DNA from: Xestospongia bergquistia
Taxonomy: Eukaryota > Porifera > Demospongiae > Haplosclerida > Petrosiidae
Assembly: GCA_963965975.1 (NCBI GenBank)
Contig: OZ014413.1
Location: forward strand, 622,501-686,500
Length of the DNA: 64,000 nucleotides
Direction: 5' to 3'
The translations under genes were made by a program, and so were the position numbers. Position 1 is the first letter of the stretch. Each line of letters starts with the position of its first letter. Below the pieces are notes generated by a model that saw only the letters and a list, made by a program, of their open reading frames with translations, had not been told where the DNA came from and did not search any database. Of the stretch, positions 10,512 through 22,515 are shown in pieces.

Positions 10512-11460
10512 TGTTTATGAATCAATTAAGTAAACGTCATCATATTAAGCTACTTGTTGGAAGTATAATAGATTTATTCTTAGACAAAATAAGATGCTGG
10601 GGCAGGACCGTTACTATAGAATTCATATTATATACATAATTATGTTACTTCAATGTATTGTATAAGGATCAATCTAACCAAAATGTTCATGAGCAATCAA
10701 TTTATTTTAGCATCATGGTATACCTCTGTCAGGGTAGCTAGCCTAATTGATTGGGTTTCTTGCCTTTAGAAATTTAGAGACTTGTGCATTTTTTGCCTAC
10801 TTGACAATGATATAACCTAGTTATAACATTAATAGTGTTTTGACTATTAACCTTGAGCTCCAATTCCTAGGTTGCAGACAAGTCTGCATTTGATACTATA
10901 TAGACTAGTAGGATGTGCAGGATATCTAATAATTCTATTAATAAACTATGACACATAACATAATGTAATTATAATAATAATAATAAGTTGATTTATATAC
11001 AGCTATGATCTGTACTACTTCTTAAATTAATGCATCACCAATTGTTAACCCACACATAATGAGTAGATAGTTATATAGCCTTTGTTAATAATGACATCCC
11101 AAAATTGTTCATCTAATTACATGATTATTATACATTAGGTAATTTATTAAAGCCTATAATTATAGTTTATTTGTACATGTACTGATGTACTGATGATTGC
11201 TTAGTATTAACAGCTGGTTATATAATACTCGATAAAAATTAACTATACATTATTTGCATTGCATTGACAAAGGATAGTATGTGTAACAGACTTATTATTA
11301 TTGATGTATGCCAAACATAATTGCATTATGAATATGTACGTATATCATGTGATTAGAGGTGGCAAGAGAGAGTACCAAATGGTTCTTTCTTTGAATAAGG
11401 AAATAAAATATTTGGTGTCAAATAGATGCTCTAAAAGTTTAAACATTTTACATAATTATG
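10512..11460. repeat. Spacer between scaffold fragment and 14-Cys gene
   Basis: Non-coding, AT-rich. It contains blocks shared with 20.6-21.6 kb (aagctacttgttggaagtat, tgatctgtactacttcttaaattaatg, ttagaggtggcaagagagagtac). It is therefore the normal upstream flank of a subfamily B gene, to which the scaffold coding sequence has been fused at about 10424. No gene seen. Confidence 0.55.
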
Positions 11461-11692
11461 CATTACACTTACTTCCTGTGGGGAGTCCACCCAATGATAT
11501 GTTCTTAATGTATATTAAGAATTTTAATATTATAGAATAGTACATTATAACTAGTAATAATTTTAAATTGAATCATACAGTATATAAATGAACTGAACAC
11601 CATCTATCTAGTAGTGTCTTCAGAGGAAAAAAATTGCTACCTGTAACAACTTCTGTTGAAAAGTATATGTTTGATATCCCTGTTGGATCGTA

Positions 11693-12370
11693 ATGGCTTC
11701 CAAAGTACTTGTTGTCTCTGTTGTGCTTTTATTCTCAATAGCAGTTGTTGGTGTTATACCTAAATATGGATTACGATCAGAAAACCAAGATGATGTCAAC
11801 TGTACTGATCTTTTGTATCAACTTTGGCATCATAATATTTGCAGACTCTATCAAGATTTCCAACATGATGATTATGTGGTAATACTTGCTGAAGATTTGT
11901 ATCAACAAATTAATCAACGACTGACTGCCTTCTGTGGTAGTCAGTGTAAGAATGTTCTTGTAGCATATGATAAAAGTTGTTCATTTGATAACGATACTTC
12001 TTTTGGTACTTTTACTAATAACTTTACATGTGGAAAAATCAATCAAGAATACTGCTATATTCATTATTTACGTGGAGTTACTGCAGGTAGAATTGTTACT
12101 TTAAATACATTATGGTATGTCTGTCCAGAAAACAGAAATATGTATACACTCAAAAGTTCCTGTACTAAAGGTGCTTGTCAACGTTATATGACCCAATATG
12201 CAGGTTACATGAGTTGTTGTGCTGGTCCTCTTCTTGATAAATACTTTAATCTTACTTCATGTGGTATTACTGATACCACTAGTACTCCTTGTTCCTCCGA
12301 AACTAGTACTGTTACTATCAGCAGTTCAGTCTTTATTATGATAGCTATAGCTATTATACAAATGTACTGA
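11693..12370 (+). CDS. Secreted 14-Cys GPI-like protein, subfamily B (complete)
   Basis: Single exon, 225 residues. The ATG directly opens the signal peptide and there is no longer upstream frame, which fixes the start for the whole family. It carries the subfamily B features NCTDLLYQLWHHNICRLY, FCGSQCKN, SCSFDNDTSFGTFTNN, CGKINQEYC, CTKGACQRY and CC, with a tail SSSVFIMIAIAIIQMY. A TATA box lies at 11581-11588, and a degenerate palindrome (ACTTCCTGTGGGGAGT) at 11471. An identical copy lies at 16676..17353. Location at the cell surface or outside the cell is inferred; function unknown. Confidence 0.87.
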   Translation: MASKVLVVSVVLLFSIAVVGVIPKYGLRSENQDDVNCTDLLYQLWHHNICRLYQDFQHDDYVVILAEDLYQQINQRLTAFCGSQCKNVLVAYDKSCSFDNDTSFGTFTNNFTCGKINQEYCYIHYLRGVTAGRIVTLNTLWYVCPENRNMYTLKSSCTKGACQRYMTQYAGYMSCCAGPLLDKYFNLTSCGITDTTSTPCSSETSTVTISSSVFIMIAIAIIQMY

Positions 12371-12608
12371 ATGTAATTACTGAATGACAGCAAAACTGAA
12401 TTTTTATATGTAATGTCTTTTGCTGCCATTGTTAATGTTGCTCTAGTTTATAGTTATTTTTGTTAAACCTCATTTGTTTGTTGTACTTTTATATTATATA
12501 ATGATGTTTGAAAAAACTTGGTTGATATTTTAACTAATAGTATAAAATGTAATATTACAACAATATACTACAACATGCATATCACTGTAAAAACTCATTT
12601 GTTAATTA

Positions 12609-12803
12609 TTGTAACAACTAATTATAGCTCACATGGATGGATTACTATGGAATCTAGAATACATGTAAATTATTCACACTATATGATTTGTTATTTTGTA
12701 ATTTATTACTTTATGCTATACCAACAAATTATACAGTGAGTAATTCACATGTAGTATAGATTCCATGGCAATCCATCCATGAATGCTACAAATTAGTTGT
12801 TAA
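12609..12803. mobile_element. MITE-like inverted-repeat element (copy 3)
   Basis: Same structure as at 5116..5310, lying in the 3' flank of the 11693 gene. An identical copy lies at 17592..17786 in the second tandem unit. Confidence 0.5.
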
Positions 12804-13838
12804 ATAACAGATTAACTTTTTGTTGTAAGATGTTAGACCGAGGAGTATAACTATTAACCTTGATTTCCTCACTTCATATGAGCCCTTGTCTCACCCATGA
12901 TATCCTTTTAGAGGAGGGGTAGTCTCTGATATATATGACATGTATAACTTAATACTTTTATATGATGCACTAAGTATATCTATTTAGATATTCATTGGTT
13001 GATATTACTATATTGATAATCTAATTAATATTTGTTTTTAATGATTAATTTTTATGACATCAATACATATTGACTCATGAGTACATCACAACAATCTCTA
13101 AATCTGTTTTAATTATGATCTCTGAGGTGGTGACATATCCCACCACCACCATCACCAACACACTTTATCCAATGAAGATTACAAAGACTTATTACATAGT
13201 AAAATTGCTGGTAATCTTAGTAAGACACCATCATATACTATATTAGTTTATAGCAGGATGTACACGCACAAGCACACACACATATATATGTACATATGTA
13301 AATCTGTTATATGATTATTACTCCCTTTATTGGGTAATGGTTACTACGTGGGCTATGACAATTTATATAGCAAATATCACACCACTAATTTCTAGTAATG
13401 TAAAAAAAACTCACTCACTAATAACTTGCTAATTTACTATTTGAGAGTATGCATACATCTACGCACACACACACACATATATATAATATATAAGTATACC
13501 TATTTTGTAATGTAATCTCCATCTGTATATGTGTGTGTCTATTTGTCCACCTACATATCATTCTCGTTTGTTCATCAGTCTGTCCATGGATCCATTAAAA
13601 TCGTTTGTCAATCCACCTATCGATCTGCCATCTATTCAACTTTTCATCCATCCCATCAACTCCTTCATCCAATTTTTTACCTATTCAAATATCAACTACA
13701 TTTGTATAATTCAGTACATTAATCATTACATTCATTCATAACAATTTATGATCAAATACCATTCATCTCTGTCAATGTTTACTTCTATCTTTTGTCTCTT
13801 CTATTTGTTGTTTTTTATTTTAATTACGTGGGTACGCA

Positions 13839-15494
13839 ATGTCAGACTCATGGCTCTGTGCTTGGCTACAATAACTCAATCTCTCTGAGTATCTCACACT
13901 ATTTTCAGAACATCAACTGACTACTCATGCTCAATTAGTGCAAATGACTAAGGACCAGCTGAAAGCTATTGGTATTACTAAATTAGGCCATCTTAACCGA
14001 CTGTGCAAAGCTATAGAGAAGTTATCAGAAACAGAAAACTTTGAGAGAGCTAGATCATTTTCAATGTTTGTTTCACACCCTAATACAACAATGGTAGAAG
14101 GTTCTGATATGGTTGAAAATTTTTCTTCATCGACATCTGACACTCAACTGGTAACTTCACACATACCTCCAGTGGTACGACAACAAAGCAACAAACGCAG
14201 ATCTCCATCACCTGGGGCAACACTTAGTGTAGCAGATGAGGTACTTTTGAGATCTTTATCACCATCACCAACATCACCTGTCCCTGAGGTTAAGCTAAGA
14301 GTTCATTCTCTGCGAAGGTGTAATACTAATAGTCAGGAAAGGATTCCATCATCCATACATAAATCAGAAACCTTGCCTTCGAAGTCATTTTCGCCTAACT
14401 TTGACTCCTCATTAGTTAACACCAGTGGTTCCCCTAAATTTAGTAAATATTATGAAAATGTTGGCACTAGACCAACCTCATCTCCTGTTCGTAAGCCAAA
14501 TTTGGCTCCACCTCCTCCTCCTCCTAGAAAATCTTCAATGATAGATCCAGATAGTCACTCCACTGCTGAGACTAATCAAGACATGACTCCACCCATTTCT
14601 CCTGACACCCCCCCTAGCTTACCTCCCAAAGTAACCACACTAGCTGACTTTCCATCCTCAATTCAACCATGTCTTTCGTCATGGGATGATTTATTGAAAG
14701 GTGAAGTAAGCACAACATCAATAACCACACCCACATTGGTGGTAATGCCTACATCGATAACCACACCTCCTAGTGAGGTAGTCACACCATATGATCCAAT
14801 TGTAGATGCACCTCCTCTTTTACCTCCTAAAATATATCTTCCTCCTTCACATGCCCCACCACCAATCCCTATAATACCAGACTTGCCTCCACCCCCTTTG
14901 TCTGAACTTCCTCCTTCTCCACCAAAAACCCCTCCTAGACTTTTTGCTCCAGATTTTATCCCCTCGCCTCCTCCAATAGAATTACCTCCTGATATCCCAG
15001 TAAATTTCCCCTCAGAGCCTCCCATTCTCCCCCCTAAATCCTCTGTCCCTAATTTTACTCCTCCACCCACATCCTGTTCCCCACCAGTTATTCCACCTAG
15101 AGTCTCTTCTCAGCTTTCGCATGCTGCGAATGCTACACCCACTGAAGAATTAAAACCAAAGGAACAAATGGAAGCATCTGTGCCACCCATTCCTCCTCGT
15201 TCTACTATAGACATCCCACCTCCTCCTCCCCCTATTACAGAGGAGGATGCAATGGAACAAATGGAAGTATATATGCCACCCTTTCCTCCTCGTTACACTA
15301 TAGACATCCCACCTCCTCCTCCCCATATTACGGAGGAGGATCATCCAGAATCTGATGACGAAGAACAGTTAACACTTCAAGTAGTCCAAAGTGCTAGAAA
15401 TATTGTTGTTAATTATGGTTATACAAGTTTCATGTATATAGTAAACATATTTGATATAAAAAGTAAACATTCTGTTTTCACTACTAAGATATGA
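13839..15494 (+). pseudogene. SAM/proline-rich scaffold gene fragment (copy 2), same lesions as copy 1
   Basis: Identical to copy 1 over its whole length, including the in-frame TAA inside the SAM domain (13872-13874) and the 3' fusion to cassette sequence after the RNIV codons. It encodes the same SAM C-terminal half and proline-rich tail from the base after the stop to 15494. Because the lesions are shared, they pre-date the tandem duplication. Confidence 0.65.
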
Positions 15495-16675
15495 TGTTTA
15501 TGAATCAATTAAGTAAACGTCATCATATTAAGCTACTTGTTGGAAGTATAATAGATTTATTCTTAGACAAAATAAGATGCTGGGGCAGGACCGTTACTAT
15601 AGAATTCATATTATATACATAATTATGTTACTTCAATGTATTGTATAAGGATCAATCTAACCAAAATGTTCATGAGCAATCAATTTATTTTAGCATCATG
15701 GTATACCTCTGTCAGGGTAGCTAGCCTAATTGATTGGGTTTCTTGCCTTTAGAAATTTAGAGACTTGTGCATTTTTTGCCTACTTGACAATGATATAACC
15801 TAGTTATAACATTAATAGTGTTTTGACTATTAACCTTGAGCTCCAATTCCTAGGTTGCAGACAAGTCTGCATTTGATACTATATAGACTAGTAGGATGTG
15901 CAGGATATCTAATAATTCTATTAATAAACTATGACACATAACATAATGTAATTATAATAATAATAATAAGTTGATTTATATACAGCTATGATCTGTACTA
16001 CTTCTTAAATTAATGCATCACCAATTGTTAACCCACACATAATGAGTAGATAGTTATATAGCCTTTGTTAATAATGACATCCCAAAATTGTTCATCTAAT
16101 TACATGATTATTATACATTAGGTAATTTATTAAAGCCTATAATTATAGTTTATTTGTACATGTACTGATGTACTGATGATTGCTTAGTATTAACAGCTGG
16201 TTATATAATACTCGATAAAAATTAACTATACATTATTTGCATTGCATTGACAAAGGATAGTATGTGTAACAGACTTATTATTATTGATGTATGCCAAACA
16301 TAATTGCATTATGAATATGTACGTATATCATGTGATTAGAGGTGGCAAGAGAGAGTACCAAATGGTTCTTTCTTTGAATAAGGAAATAAAATATTTGGTG
16401 TCAAATAGATGCTCTAAAAGTTTAAACATTTTACATAATTATGCATTACACTTACTTCCTGTGGGGAGTCCACCCAATGATATGTTCTTAATGTATATTA
16501 AGAATTTTAATATTATAGAATAGTACATTATAACTAGTAATAATTTTAAATTGAATCATACAGTATATAAATGAACTGAACACCATCTATCTAGTAGTGT
16601 CTTCAGAGGAAAAAAATTGCTACCTGTAACAACTTCTGTTGAAAAGTATATGTTTGATATCCCTGTTGGATCGTA

Positions 16676-17353
16676 ATGGCTTCCAAAGTACTTGTTGTCT
16701 CTGTTGTGCTTTTATTCTCAATAGCAGTTGTTGGTGTTATACCTAAATATGGATTACGATCAGAAAACCAAGATGATGTCAACTGTACTGATCTTTTGTA
16801 TCAACTTTGGCATCATAATATTTGCAGACTCTATCAAGATTTCCAACATGATGATTATGTGGTAATACTTGCTGAAGATTTGTATCAACAAATTAATCAA
16901 CGACTGACTGCCTTCTGTGGTAGTCAGTGTAAGAATGTTCTTGTAGCATATGATAAAAGTTGTTCATTTGATAACGATACTTCTTTTGGTACTTTTACTA
17001 ATAACTTTACATGTGGAAAAATCAATCAAGAATACTGCTATATTCATTATTTACGTGGAGTTACTGCAGGTAGAATTGTTACTTTAAATACATTATGGTA
17101 TGTCTGTCCAGAAAACAGAAATATGTATACACTCAAAAGTTCCTGTACTAAAGGTGCTTGTCAACGTTATATGACCCAATATGCAGGTTACATGAGTTGT
17201 TGTGCTGGTCCTCTTCTTGATAAATACTTTAATCTTACTTCATGTGGTATTACTGATACCACTAGTACTCCTTGTTCCTCCGAAACTAGTACTGTTACTA
17301 TCAGCAGTTCAGTCTTTATTATGATAGCTATAGCTATTATACAAATGTACTGA
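16676..17353 (+). CDS. Secreted 14-Cys GPI-like protein, subfamily B (identical duplicate)
   Basis: The encoded 225-residue protein is identical to that at 11693..12370, and the surrounding DNA is identical too. The promoter elements are at 16454 (degenerate palindrome) and 16564 (TATA). The two genes cannot be told apart from sequence, so they either duplicated very recently or reflect one locus assembled twice. Confidence 0.85.
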   Translation: MASKVLVVSVVLLFSIAVVGVIPKYGLRSENQDDVNCTDLLYQLWHHNICRLYQDFQHDDYVVILAEDLYQQINQRLTAFCGSQCKNVLVAYDKSCSFDNDTSFGTFTNNFTCGKINQEYCYIHYLRGVTAGRIVTLNTLWYVCPENRNMYTLKSSCTKGACQRYMTQYAGYMSCCAGPLLDKYFNLTSCGITDTTSTPCSSETSTVTISSSVFIMIAIAIIQMY

Positions 17354-17591
17354 ATGTAATTACTGAATGACAGCAAAACTGAATTTTTATATGTAATGTC
17401 TTTTGCTGCCATTGTTAATGTTGCTCTAGTTTATAGTTATTTTTGTTAAACCTCATTTGTTTGTTGTACTTTTATATTATATAATGATGTTTGAAAAAAC
17501 TTGGTTGATATTTTAACTAATAGTATAAAATGTAATATTACAACAATATACTACAACATGCATATCACTGTAAAAACTCATTTGTTAATTA

Positions 17592-17786
17592 TTGTAACAA
17601 CTAATTATAGCTCACATGGATGGATTACTATGGAATCTAGAATACATGTAAATTATTCACACTATATGATTTGTTATTTTGTAATTTATTACTTTATGCT
17701 ATACCAACAAATTATACAGTGAGTAATTCACATGTAGTATAGATTCCATGGCAATCCATCCATGAATGCTACAAATTAGTTGTTAA
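17592..17786. mobile_element. MITE-like inverted-repeat element (copy 4)
   Basis: Identical to 12609..12803 by tandem duplication. Truncated relatives with only part of the arms occur at about 22751-22890 and 20031-20130. Confidence 0.45.
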
Positions 17787-18817
17787 ATAACAGATTAACT
17801 TTTTGTTGTAAGATGTTAGACCGAGGAGTATAACTATTAACCTTGATTTCCTCACTTCATATGAGCCCTTGTCTCACCCATGATATCCTTTTAGAGGAGG
17901 GGTAGTCTCTGATATATATGACATGTATAACTTAATACTTTTATATGATGCACTAAGTATATCTATTTAGATATTCATTGGTTGATATTACTATATTGAT
18001 AATCTAATTAATATTTGTTTTTAATGATTAATTTTTATGACATCAATACATATTGACTCATGAGTACATTACAACAATCTCTAAATCTGTTTTAATTATG
18101 ATCTCTGAGGTGGTGACATATCCCACCACCACCATCACCAACACACTTTATCCAATGAAGATTACAAAGACTTATTACATAGTAAAATTGCTGGTAATTT
18201 TAGTAAGACACCATCATATACTATATTAGTTTATAGCAGGATGTACACGCACAAGCACACACACATATATATGTACATATGTAAATCTGTTATATGATTA
18301 TTACTCCCTTTATTGGGTAATGGTTACTACGTGGGCTATGACAATTTATATAGCAAATATCACACCACTAATTTCTAGTAATGTAAAAAAAACTCACTCA
18401 CTAATAACTTGCTAATTTACTATTTGAGAGTATGCATACATCTACGCACACACACATATATATAATATATAAGTATGCCTATTTTGTAATGTAATCTCCA
18501 TCTGTATGTGTGTGTGTCTATTTGTCCACCCACATGTCATTCTCGTTTGTTCATCAGTCTGTCCATGGATCCATTAAAATCGTTTGTCAATCCATCTATT
18601 GGTCTGCCATCTATTCAGCTTTTCATCCATCCCATCGACTTCTTCATCCAGTTTTTTACCTATTCAAATATCAACTAACTTTGTATAATTCAGTACATTA
18701 ATCATTACATTCATTCATAACAATTTATGATCAAATACCATTCATCTCTGTCAATGTTTACTTCTATCTTTTGTCTCTTCTATTTGTTGTTTTTTATTTT
18801 AATTACGTGGGTACGCA

Positions 18818-19573
18818 ATGTCAGACTCATGGCTCTGTGCTTGGCTACAATAACTCAATCTCTCTGAGTATCTCACACTATTTTCAGAACATCAACTGAC
18901 TACTCATGCTCAATTAGTGCAAATGACTAAAGACCAGCTGAAAGCTATTGGTATTACTAAATTAGGCCATCTTAACCGACTGTGCAAAGCTATAGAGAAG
19001 TTATCAGAAACAGAAAACTTTGAGAGAGCTAGATCATTTTCAATGTTTGTTTCACACCCTAATACAACAATGGTAGAAGGTTCTGATATGGTTGAAAATT
19101 TTTCTTCATCGACATCTGACACTCAACTGGTAACTTCACACATACCTCCAGTGGTACGACAACAAAGCAACAAACGCAGATCTCCATCACCTGGGGCAAC
19201 ACTTAGTGTAGCAGATGAGGTACTTTTGAGATCTTTATCACCATCACCAACATCACCTGTCCCTGAGGTTAAGCTAAGAGTTCATTCTCTGCGAAGGTGT
19301 AATACTAATAGTCAGGAAAGGATTCCATCATCCATACATAAATCAGAAACCTTGCCTTCAAGGTCATTTTCACCTAACTTTGACTCCTCATTAGTTAACA
19401 CCAGTGGTTCCCCTAAATTTAATAAATATTATGAAAATGTTGGCACTAGACCAACCTCATCACCTGTTCGTAAGCCAAATTTGGCTCCACCTCCTCCTCC
19501 TCCTAGAAAATCTTCAATGAAAGATCCAGATAGTGACTCCATTGCCGAGGCTAATCAAGAAATGACTCCATAG
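18818..19573 (+). pseudogene. SAM/proline-rich scaffold gene fragment (copy 3), most truncated
   Basis: The SAM region carries the same in-frame TAA after CAWLQ (18851-18853) as copies 1 and 2. The downstream frame runs through RSPSPG and APPPPPPRKSS and ends at a TAG created by fusion at ACTCCA to cassette sequence (tagttatataggctttg). It differs from copies 1 and 2 by several substitutions (for example KFNKYY for KFSKYY, MKDPDSDS for MIDPDSHS), so it is an older or separately evolving copy. Most of the proline-rich tail is lost. Confidence 0.65.
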
Positions 19574-19881
19574 TTATATAGGCTTTGTTAATAATGACAT
19601 CACAAAATTACTTGTCTTTTCTGATTACATGATTATTGTATGTTGGGTAACTTACTAAAGCCTACAATTATAGTTTAGTTGTACATGTACTGATGATTGC
19701 TTTGTATTAGATATGGATACACTTGGTTATATAATACTTAGTAAAACATGGACAAAGGATAGTATGTATTACACCTACTTCCTGTAGGAAGTCACACCCA
19801 ATGATATCTTGATGTATTAAAACTTATAATATTTCTACATTAGTACATTGCAACTTAATATTTTTAAATTGAATTACACAG

Positions 19882-20030
19882 AATGTCAACTGTACTGAGG
19901 CCCAACGATTTCTCCATTGTGGTGTTTGTGATTTCTATCAAGGTTTCGTAACTGACGATTACCTGTCGAGAGTCTATCCTTGTATCACTGAAGATTTGTA
20001 TCGTGAAATTAATCAACAACTAACTGCCTT
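19882..20030 (+). pseudogene. Fragment of a third 14-Cys subfamily
   Basis: About 150 bp are open and read NVNCTEAQRFLHCGVCDFYQ, then DDYLSRVYPCITEDLYREINQQLTAF. This aligns with the N-terminal part of the mature 14-Cys proteins but matches neither subfamily: it shares DDY and EDLY with B and the VYP/IYP region with A. It lacks start, signal peptide and everything after the first third. The left junction replaces the TATA box and 5' UTR directly after cacag, and the right junction enters the inverted-repeat element. Confidence 0.7.
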
Positions 20031-20204
20031 TGTTATTTGTTATTTTGTAATTTATTACTTTATGTTATACCAACAAATTATACAGTACCATAGCAATCCA
20101 TCCATGTGAGCTACAAATTAGTTGTTAAAGAACATATTAATTTTTATAGTGATGCATGCTTTAATCATAATTATTATACTGAGAGTAGCATGCAATTCAT
20201 ATAC

Positions 20205-20246
20205 CAAAGACTATCTCCTCTATATATAGAGAGGAGATAGTCTTTG
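20205..20246. repeat. Perfect 16-bp inverted repeat (hairpin)
   Basis: CAAAGACTATCTCCTC at 20205-20220 is the exact reverse complement of GAGGAGATAGTCTTTG at 20231-20246, with a 10-bp loop tatatataga. Other cassettes carry only one related arm (gaggaggggtagtctctg), so this copy seems to have gained an inverted duplication. Confidence 0.8.
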
Positions 20247-21843
20247 ATATACATGATATATCAGAGATATGATACAAGGATTTATAATTACAACTGACTC
20301 CATACATTTAAAGAGTACCTATTTAAATATTCATTGGTTGGTATTATATTGATAATCTAATTAATAATTGTTTTAAATGATTTCATGACCTGTTAATAAG
20401 TCATGAAATATTGACTCAAGATTACATCACAACAACCTCTAAATAAATATAATATGTCCTGAACAAGTTAACTCAGCTAATATTAATGGTGGACCAATAT
20501 CTGCTTTATTTATGATCTCTGAGGTGGTCCCATGTGCACACACACACATATATATTAGTAAAATTGACTAGTTGGTTTAAATACTATAATTTTGGTTATA
20601 TAGGTTGCATGTAGCAAAGTTATTTGATGCAAAAAGTAAACATCATACTGTTTTCATTTACTAATGTACAATGTGATTGACTGTTCATTTGTCTAAACAG
20701 TAAACTTCATTAAATTAATAGTCTATGAAGTTATTTAACTTGTTGGAAGTATGATTTGCTTATTCTTAGACAAAATACAGTGCTGGGCCAAGGCTTTTAC
20801 TATGGATTCATATACGCTTATACACAGTATATACACTTCAATGCATTTTGTAGTGATGTATGCAACCTAAATGTTCATGAAAAATCAATTTATTTTAACA
20901 GTGCATGTGTGGTATACTTGTAAGGAGAGCTAGCCTAGTTGACTAGGTTTTCCTTCCTTTAGATATTCAGAGGTTTGTACATTCCTTAACAATCTTCCAT
21001 ATGCATCTTTGGCACAATAGTAAGCAAAGGAACTCATCAGCAGCTGGTGTGGTATAGTCAAAATGGGATATACTTGGTCACGTAATATGTAATAACAATT
21101 AATCATAAGACATATAACATAATGTAATTATAATAATAATAATAATAATAAAAGATTTGTTGATTTATATACAGCTATGATCTGTACCACTTCTTAAATT
21201 AATGCGTCACCAATTGTTAATGAGTAGATAGTTATATAGCCTTTGTTAATAATGACATCCCCAAATTGTTCATCTTTTCTAGTTACATGATTATTATACG
21301 TTAGGTAATTTACTAAAGCCTATAATTATAGTTGATTTGTACATGTACTGATGTACTGATGATTGCTTTGTATTACCAGTTGGTTATATAATAATTGATA
21401 AAAATTAACTATACATTATTTTCAGTGCATGGACAAAGGATGTAACAGACTTATTATTATTCATGTATACCAAACTGTAACTATTATCTATGAATATGTA
21501 TGTATCATGTGATTAGAGGTGGTAAGAGAGAGTACTAAATGGTCCTTGCTTTGAAAAAGGAAATAAAATATTTGATGTCAAATAGATGCTCTAAAAGTTT
21601 AAACATTTTACATATGTATTACACCTACTTCCTGTAGGAAGTCCACCCAATAATATGTTCTTAATGTATTATGGCTTTTAATATTGTACAATATTACATT
21701 ATAACTATTAATAATTGAAACATACAGTATATAAAGGAACTGAACACCATCTATCTAGTAGTGTCTTCAAAGGAAAAAAAATTGGCTACATGTAACAATT
21801 ATTGAAAAGTGCATATTTGATACATCTGCCTTGTTGGATCATA

Positions 21844-22515
21844 ATGGCTTCCAAAGTACTTGTTGTCTCTATTGTGCTTTTATTCTCAATAGCAGTTGTT
21901 GGTGTTATACCTATCTATGGACTGAGATCAAAAAATGAAGGTGATGTCAATTGTACTGATCTTGGCTATCAATTACACCATAGTAATGTTTGCGGACTCT
22001 ATCAAGATTTCAGACAGGACGATTATGTGGTAACAGTCACTGAAGATTTGTATCATCAAGTAAATCAACGACTGACTGCCTTCTGTGGTAGTCAGTGTAA
22101 GAATGTTCTTGTAGCATATCATAAAAGTTGTTCATTTGATACTTCTTTTGGTACTTTTACTAATAACTTTACATGTGGAAAAATCAATCAACAATACTGC
22201 TATATTCATTATTTACGTGGAGTTACTGCAGGTACTATTGTTACTTACAGGACATTATGGAGAATCTGTCCAGAAAACAGAAATACACTCAAAAGTTCCT
22301 GTACTGAAGGTGCTTGTCAACGTTATATGACCCAATATGCAGGTTACATGAGTTGTTGTGCTGGTCCTCTTCTTGGTTATGGCTTTAATCTTACTTCATG
22401 TGGTATTACTGATACCACTAGTACTCCTTGTTCCTCCAAAACTAGTACTGTCACTATCAGTAGTTCAGTCTTTATTATGATAGCCATGACTATTATACAA
22501 ATGTACTGGATGTAA
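21844..22515 (+). CDS. Secreted 14-Cys GPI-like protein, subfamily B variant (complete)
   Basis: Single exon, 223 residues, start at the conserved signal peptide (an upstream in-frame ATG at 21802 is not conserved). It is subfamily B but distinct from the others: the N-terminal variable region reads LGYQLHHSNVCGLYQDFRQ, and a deletion of six bases leaves SCSFDTSFGTF. The tail ends QMYWM as in subfamily A. The promoter has a perfect palindrome (21627-21642) and TATA box (21728-21735). N-glycosylation sites, 14 cysteines and the GPI-like end are kept, which suggests selection on the fold with variation in the N-terminal third. Confidence 0.85.
   Translation: MASKVLVVSIVLLFSIAVVGVIPIYGLRSKNEGDVNCTDLGYQLHHSNVCGLYQDFRQDDYVVTVTEDLYHQVNQRLTAFCGSQCKNVLVAYHKSCSFDTSFGTFTNNFTCGKINQQYCYIHYLRGVTAGTIVTYRTLWRICPENRNTLKSSCTEGACQRYMTQYAGYMSCCAGPLLGYGFNLTSCGITDTTSTPCSSKTSTVTISSSVFIMIAMTIIQMYWM

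Larger units (their letters stand above)
8423..13087. repeat. Near-identical tandem segmental repeat, unit 1
   Basis: The sequence reappears at an offset of 4983 bp (13406..18070). Every stretch I compared by eye is identical, including the scaffold fragment, the non-coding spacer, the 14-Cys gene and its flank. Identity breaks at the left at a 7-versus-8 A run near 8423 and at the right near 13087 (catcac versus cattac). The unit contains one scaffold gene fragment and one subfamily B gene. Such identity implies very recent duplication, gene conversion or an assembly duplication. Confidence 0.85.
13406..18070. repeat. Near-identical tandem segmental repeat, unit 2
   Basis: Offset copy (4983 bp) of 8423..13087 with no difference seen in the stretches compared by eye. 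A third, partial and slightly diverged unit begins at about 18.1 kb and includes the scaffold fragment to 19573, where it is cut off. Confidence 0.85.
19574..21626. repeat. Rearranged intergenic cassette with gene and element fragments
   Basis: Non-coding apart from the fragment listed at 19882..20030. In order it holds: the upstream flank of a 14-Cys gene with an intact palindrome (19777-19792), a gene fragment, the right half of the inverted-repeat element (about 20031-20130), a 16-bp hairpin (20205-20246), and then a second full upstream flank leading to the gene at 21844. It is a mosaic of deletion products of the same cassette. Confidence 0.55.

Noticed and set aside
11301..11540. 79-residue frame before the 14-Cys gene (and at 16284)
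   Set aside because: It overlaps the promoter palindrome and is not kept in the diverged upstream flank at 21.5 kb.
22136..22330. Leucine-rich frame inside the 21844 gene
   Set aside because: Out-of-frame shadow of a well-supported coding sequence.
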